Part shown: positions 5,876-9,329 of the stretch, one piece after another | Numbering within the stretch: the stretch's first letter is position 1 | Layout of the letters: every line of letters starts with the position of its first letter | NCBI GenBank assembly: GCA_041746415.1 | Contig: JBGTHB010000045.1 | Span: 1 to 9,329 of the forward strand | DNA from: JBGTHB01 sp041746415 | Lineage (GTDB): Bacteria; Pseudomonadota; Gammaproteobacteria; Coxiellales; Coxiellaceae | Reading direction: 5' to 3' | Length of the DNA stretch: 9,329 bases | Made by a program: the position numbers and the translations under genes | The notes under the pieces: generated by a model | Seen by the model: the letters and a program-made list of their open reading frames with translations, nothing else | The model's database searches: none | What the model was told of the DNA's origin: nothing

Positions 5876-6643
5876 ATGGTAGCGATCAAAACCCCTGAAG
5901 AATTTAACAACATGCGTGCCGCGGGCCGAGCCGCAGCAGAAGTACTTGAAATGATAGGTGACTACGTCAAACCTGGCGTGACCACAGATGAACTCAATGA
6001 CATCTGCCATCGTTATATCACTGAAACACAAGGCAACATTCCAGCGCCACTAAACTATCATGGCTTTCCTAAATCCATCTGCACTTCTGTTAATCACGTG
6101 GTCTGCCATGGCATCCCCGCTGAAAAACGCCTCAAAGAGGGCGATATCATTAATATTGATGTCACGGTGATTAAAGATGGCTTCCATGGCGATACCAGCA
6201 AGATGTTTAGCGTGGGTAAAATAGCGAAGCACGCCGATCGCTTAATGAAAATCACTCAAGAGTGTTTGTACCTGGGTATCGAAATGGTTAAACCGGGGGT
6301 GCATTTAGGCGATATTGGTGCTGCTATCCAAGCTCACGCTGAAAAAAACAATTACTCCATTGTGCGAGAGTATTGCGGTCACGGTATCGGACGCATCTTT
6401 CATGAAGCCGATTTGCAAGTACTGCACTATGGTCTGCCGGGCACCGGCTTAGCGTTGCAAGAAGGGATGACTTTTACCATTGAACCGATGGTCAATGCCG
6501 GCAAACGCCACGTCAAATTGCTCAACGATGGTTGGACAGTTGTAACCAAAGACCGACGCCTTTCAGCGCAATGGGAGCACACCATGGGTGTGACGGCAAC
6601 TGGGGTAGAGGTGTTTACTAAACGGGCGGATGAGTCTTTTTAA
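5876..6643 (+). CDS. map: Methionine aminopeptidase, type I
   Basis: Removes the initiator methionine from nascent proteins when the second residue is small. 255 residues, close to the 264 of E. coli, with no zinc-finger extension, so type Ia. All metal ligands are present: D95 (NIDVT), D106 (HGDTS), H169 (GHGIG), E203 (TIEPM) and E234 (AQWEHT); H78 in CHGIP is the conserved substrate-contact His. The ATG has AAGGTAAGG just upstream. It is divergent from rpsB, as in E. coli, with 168 bp between the two starts. I could not find a convincing plus-strand promoter. The gene ends 103 bp before the convergent deacetylase. Confidence 0.97.
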   Translation: MVAIKTPEEFNNMRAAGRAAAEVLEMIGDYVKPGVTTDELNDICHRYITETQGNIPAPLNYHGFPKSICTSVNHVVCHGIPAEKRLKEGDIINIDVTVIKDGFHGDTSKMFSVGKIAKHADRLMKITQECLYLGIEMVKPGVHLGDIGAAIQAHAEKNNYSIVREYCGHGIGRIFHEADLQVLHYGLPGTGLALQEGMTFTIEPMVNAGKRHVKLLNDGWTVVTKDRRLSAQWEHTMGVTATGVEVFTKRADESF

Positions 6644-6706
6644 ATAAATCCGCTGATTCAATAAAGAAATAAATAAGACCATCGATCAGGAAGGGAAATA
6701 GATTTG

Positions 6707-6721
6707 GCTCTCATCAGGAGC
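6707..6721 (+). terminator. Weak hairpin between map and the convergent deacetylase
   Basis: GCTC (6707-6710) and GAGC (6718-6721) can form a four-pair stem with a seven-base loop, followed by TTCTTT on the plus strand. It is the only terminator-like structure I see in the 6644-6746 gap, and it is too short to be convincing. Confidence 0.2.
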
Positions 6722-6746
6722 TTCTTTGAAAGACTTATGTATTTTT

Positions 6747-7394
6747 TTAGTTGCATATCACATCAAACCCCAAGCCTTTTTTCTTGAGTCCTTCAATAAT
6801 AAGCGGCAACGCGGCAACAGTTTGCTGACGATTTTTGGGGCCATCGTGCAATAAAATATCGTAACCGGAATGGGTATTGTTAATCACCCAGCTCGCTAGT
6901 TTTGCCACGCCAGGGCGATTGTAATCAAATGAATTTAAATCCCACATAATCACTTGCATGCCATGGGCACGAATAAAATTGCGCACGTTTGTATTGGATA
7001 AACCAAACGGTGGTCGCACACATAATGGAGTTTTACCAATAGTGGCGTGCACGATTTTATTTACACCAAGTATTTGATACTTATATTGGCTGGCTGCAAT
7101 TTTAGTAAGCATCGGATGGGTCATGGTGTGATTGGCAATCACATCACCACTGTCATTAATCAATTTTAACAACTGCGGATAGCGTTTGGCGAAACCGCCA
7201 ATCACAAAAAACACCGCATGAATATGGTAGTGATTTAACACCTCAATTATTTTTGGTGTGTCGATTGGGTTAGGTCCATCATCAAACGTTAACACCACGC
7301 TGCCTTTATTGGGCTTTACTTTTATTTGCTCTAATGGCTTAGAAAAAATGACTAATGAAAAAATAAAGCCAAACACCACAACAAGTAATTTCAT
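6747..7394 (-). CDS. Exported NodB-fold polysaccharide deacetylase
   Basis: Carbohydrate esterase family 4 type enzyme that removes N- or O-acetyl groups from a polysaccharide; the substrate (peptidoglycan, chitin-like or capsular) cannot be told from sequence. The start is the ATG ending at 7394, with AAGGAAG about six bases upstream; a TTG at 7412 would place the Shine-Dalgarno inside the gene. In the 215-residue product, residues 1-18 are a hydrophobic signal peptide or anchor (MKLLVVVFGFIFSLVIFS). Then follow the five NodB motifs: TFDDGP (36-41, catalytic base and metal Asp), NHTMTHP (88-94, metal His89 and His93), RPPFG (127-131), WDLNSFDY (151-158) and LLHDGP (181-186). All catalytic residues are intact. 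The protein is a bare catalytic domain without binding modules. It has its own -10 box, so is probably a single-gene unit. Confidence 0.92.
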   Translation of the reverse strand: MKLLVVVFGFIFSLVIFSKPLEQIKVKPNKGSVVLTFDDGPNPIDTPKIIEVLNHYHIHAVFFVIGGFAKRYPQLLKLINDSGDVIANHTMTHPMLTKIAASQYKYQILGVNKIVHATIGKTPLCVRPPFGLSNTNVRNFIRAHGMQVIMWDLNSFDYNRPGVAKLASWVINNTHSGYDILLHDGPKNRQQTVAALPLIIEGLKKKGLGFDVICN

Positions 7395-7429
7395 ATCCTG
7401 CTTCCTTTGCAAACACCTAACGAGTAGCC

Positions 7430-7435
7430 ATTATA
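7430..7435 (-). promoter_or_regulatory. -10 box for the deacetylase gene
   Basis: A perfect TATAAT on the minus strand, 35 bp before the ATG, predicting a start near 7423. No good -35 hexamer lies 16-18 bp upstream. Instead that stretch holds an inverted repeat, CTGCT (7438-7442) and AGCAG (7452-7456), which might bind an activator or repressor. Confidence 0.5.
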
Positions 7436-7473
7436 TACTGCTCACTATCACAGCAGCGAATAATGTTTCTAGC

Positions 7474-7501
7474 AGGACTTTCGCATTTAGCGGAAAGTCC
7501 T
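7474..7501. repeat. Strong hairpin between sucD and the deacetylase gene
   Basis: Perfect 9-bp arms AGGACTTTC (7474-7482) and GAAAGTCCT (7493-7501) around a 10-base loop, which itself can pair as GC/GC; outside, CTAG occurs on both sides (7469-7472 and overlapping the 3' arm at 7500-7503). It is 48 nt past the sucD stop. Neither strand has a T run after it, so it is not a textbook intrinsic terminator; it may end or protect the sucCD mRNA. A smaller hairpin, TTGTG/CACAA (7522-7526 and 7531-7535), and two direct copies of CTTGTGA (7510, 7521) lie between it and sucD. Confidence 0.6.
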
Positions 7502-7548
7502 AGCCAACGCTTGTGACGCACTTGTGATGACACAAAGGAAGCGGCAAT

Positions 7549-8424
7549 TTACCAGCCCGTTGCTTCTGCCACTTTCTTGCCAATCTCAGCCGGCGACTCC
7601 ACAGTAAACACACCCGCCGCTTGCAATGCTTTGAATTTTTCTGCTGCTGTGCCTTTGCCACCTGCAATAATTGCGCCAGCATGCCCCATGCGTTTTCCGG
7701 CGGGAGCGGTTACACCCGCAATATAGGAAATAACCGGTTTGGTTACATTATCTTTAATAAATGCGGCCGCGTCTTCTTCTGCATTACCGCCAATTTCCCC
7801 AACCATTACGATGGCTTCAGTTTGTTCGTCTTGTTCAAACAACGCTAAGATATCAATAAAATTGCTACCTGGAATTGGATCACCACCAATACCCACGCAA
7901 GTGCTTTGACCAAAACCAAGTTCCGTAGTTTGATTTACGGCTTCATAAGTTAACGTGCCTGAACGCGACACAATACCAACTTTACCTGGCTTATGAATGT
8001 GCCCTGGCATAATACCAATTTTGCATTGTCCTGGCGTAATCACACCTGGACAGTTTGGCCCAATCATACGTACATCAGGGTGCTGATTTAAATAGGCTTT
8101 CACTTCGAGCATGTCCAACACAGGAATGCCTTCTGTGATGCAAATCACTAATTTAATACCAGCATCAATTGCTTCAATAATTGAATCTTTGCAAAATGGT
8201 GCGGGAACAAAAATCACACTTGCCTCAGCGCCTGTTTTGTTAACCGCGTCTGAAACACAATCAAAAACAGGCAATCCTAAATGTTTTTGACCACCTTTGC
8301 CGGGTGTTACTCCGCCCACAAATTTTGAACCATATTCTAAGCCATGTTCAGTATGCAGTGTGCCTTGTTTACCAGTAAATCCTTGTGTGATAACTTTAGT
8401 TTGTTTATCAATTAAAATACTCAT
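7549..8424 (-). CDS. sucD: Succinyl-CoA synthetase, alpha subunit
   Basis: With SucC it converts succinyl-CoA to succinate with formation of ATP or GTP in the TCA cycle. 291 residues against 289 in E. coli. The N-terminal CoA-binding Rossmann domain has VITQGFTGKQGTLHTE (11-26) and GGVTPGKGG (37-45); IGPNCPGVI (121-129), SRSGTLTYE (153-161) and GIGGDPIPG (178-186) are all as in the family; GHAGAI (247-252) carries the phosphorylated active-site His248. The ATG at 8424 has GGAGA about nine to ten bases upstream, and the gap to sucC is 35 bp, so the two are co-transcribed. No further TCA gene follows; the deacetylase downstream has its own promoter. Confidence 0.97.
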   Translation of the reverse strand: MSILIDKQTKVITQGFTGKQGTLHTEHGLEYGSKFVGGVTPGKGGQKHLGLPVFDCVSDAVNKTGAEASVIFVPAPFCKDSIIEAIDAGIKLVICITEGIPVLDMLEVKAYLNQHPDVRMIGPNCPGVITPGQCKIGIMPGHIHKPGKVGIVSRSGTLTYEAVNQTTELGFGQSTCVGIGGDPIPGSNFIDILALFEQDEQTEAIVMVGEIGGNAEEDAAAFIKDNVTKPVISYIAGVTAPAGKRMGHAGAIIAGGKGTAAEKFKALQAAGVFTVESPAEIGKKVAEATGW

Positions 8425-8459
8425 TACTTACTTTCTCCAACAATCTTTGTACGGTCGTA

Positions 8460-9329
8460 TTAAACAGCAGCCTTCGCTACTTCAACCACTTTCTTTGCTG
8501 CATCAGCAAAACCCGCAGCCGCTATAATATTTAAACCACTATCCGCCAGTTTTTTAGCGCCAAGCTCAGCATTATTTCCAGCTAAGCGCACCACCACAGG
8601 TATATCCAATTTGGTATCTTGCACTGCGCCAATAATGCCATCAGCAATTAAATCACAGCGCACAATGCCACCAAAAATATTTACCAAGATGGCTTTAACA
8701 TTTTTATCGGACACAATAATTTTAAACGCTTCGGTAACGCGTTCTTTTGTCGCACCGCCACCCACGTCTAAAAAGTTTGCGGGATTACCGCCATTTAATT
8801 TGATTAAATCCATTGTTGCCATTGCCAAACCAGCACCATTTACCATGCAACCAATATCACCATCTAAGGCAATGTAATTTAATTGAAATTGTTGGGCGCG
8901 ATTTTCACGTTCATCTTCTTGCGATGAGTCACGCATTTCGCGTAAAGAAGCTTGACGAAATAGCGCATTATCATCAATAACAATTTTACCGTCTAAACAA
9001 ATTAAGCTGCCTTCTGCCGTTAATACGAGCGGATTGATTTCAAGCAAGGACAAATCCTTGCTGACAAACATATTATAAAGACCGGTCATCAACTTAGTGA
9101 AATCACGCATTAAGTTTGTGTCTAAGCCCAATGCAAAAAAAAGTTCACGACATTGAAACGGCTGCAATCCCACTAATGGGTCTACCGTCACTTTAAGAAT
9201 TTTTTCCGGTGTTTCATCAGCTACCTTTTCGATTTCCACACCACCTTCTGTGGATGCCATGAAAACAATACGTTGCGAAGCACGGTCTATTACTGCTCCT
9301 AAATACAATTCTTGTTTAATATTTGAAGG
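8460..9329 (-). CDS. sucC: Succinyl-CoA synthetase, beta subunit (5' partial)
   Basis: Nucleotide-binding partner of SucD. The frame is open to the right edge: seven codons beyond the TTG at 9308 (PSNIKQE) continue the family sequence into ELYLGAVIDRASQRIVFMAS, so the TTG is internal and the real start lies outside the window. 289 residues are visible of about 388 expected, so roughly the first 100 (the first part of the ATP-grasp domain) are missing. Present are STEGGVEIEKVA, the acidic LLEINPLV strand, LICLDGK, LREMRDSSQEDERE, the GCMVNGAGLAMATMD turn, FLDVGGGATKERV, NIFGGIVRCDLIADGI for phosphate and CoA contact, and RLAGNNAELGAKKLADSG near the end. No change in conserved residues stands out. 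Confidence 0.97.
   Translation of the reverse strand, partial: PSNIKQELYLGAVIDRASQRIVFMASTEGGVEIEKVADETPEKILKVTVDPLVGLQPFQCRELFFALGLDTNLMRDFTKLMTGLYNMFVSKDLSLLEINPLVLTAEGSLICLDGKIVIDDNALFRQASLREMRDSSQEDERENRAQQFQLNYIALDGDIGCMVNGAGLAMATMDLIKLNGGNPANFLDVGGGATKERVTEAFKIIVSDKNVKAILVNIFGGIVRCDLIADGIIGAVQDTKLDIPVVVRLAGNNAELGAKKLADSGLNIIAAAGFADAAKKVVEVAKAAV

Noticed and set aside
1..9329. A hidden mobile element, defence island or CRISPR array
   Set aside because: I saw no transposase, integrase, terminal repeats, spaced direct repeats or tRNA remnants, and nearly every base belongs to recognised housekeeping genes.

Overview
The window looks like the chromosome of a gammaproteobacterium with moderate to low GC (judged by eye, not computed). 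The map gene is divergent from rpsB, followed by tsf, pyrH, frr, uppS and cdsA, which is the classic gammaproteobacterial order, and the SucC/SucD, S2 and RRF sequences read as gammaproteobacterial. No dxr (ispC) lies between frr and uppS, and a type I isopentenyl-diphosphate isomerase sits just beyond the cluster. This fits a lineage that makes isoprenoids by the mevalonate route, as in Legionella/Coxiella-type bacteria, but the exact taxon is an inference.

Layout from left to right. (1) Positions 2-505, plus strand: idi, missing only its first few codons at the window edge. (2) 502-963, minus: a small unrecognised two-helix membrane protein whose stop codon overlaps the idi stop. (3) 1033-5707, minus: a tight run transcribed right to left, rpsB > tsf > pyrH > frr > uppS > cdsA, with ATGA or 8-nt overlaps or gaps of 6-20 nt. 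(4) 5708-5875: a divergent control region with a probable rpsB promoter, a perfect 7+7 palindrome over it, and a leader of about 120 nt that can fold into a pseudoknot abutting the rpsB Shine-Dalgarno. (5) 5876-6643, plus: map. (6) 6747-7394, minus: a small exported NodB-fold polysaccharide deacetylase with its own TATAAT box. (7) 7395-7548: an intergenic region with a strong hairpin. (8) 7549-9329, minus: sucD and the 3' three quarters of sucC, cut by the right edge.

Functionally, the central cluster joins translation (S2, EF-Ts, ribosome recycling factor), pyrimidine nucleotide supply (UMP kinase) and envelope lipid synthesis (UppS for the peptidoglycan carrier lipid, CdsA for CDP-diacylglycerol). 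Idi supplies the DMAPP/IPP balance from which UppS substrates are built. Map trims the initiator methionine from new proteins. SucCD is the substrate-level phosphorylation step of the TCA cycle.

Most of the window is ordinary housekeeping DNA. The parts most worth a second look are the long Lys/Ala-rich C-terminal tail of S2, encoded by 15-bp tandem repeats, the pseudoknot-like rpsB leader, the missing dxr with idi nearby, and the unrecognised membrane protein. I found no mobile element, CRISPR array, tRNA, rRNA or defence system.
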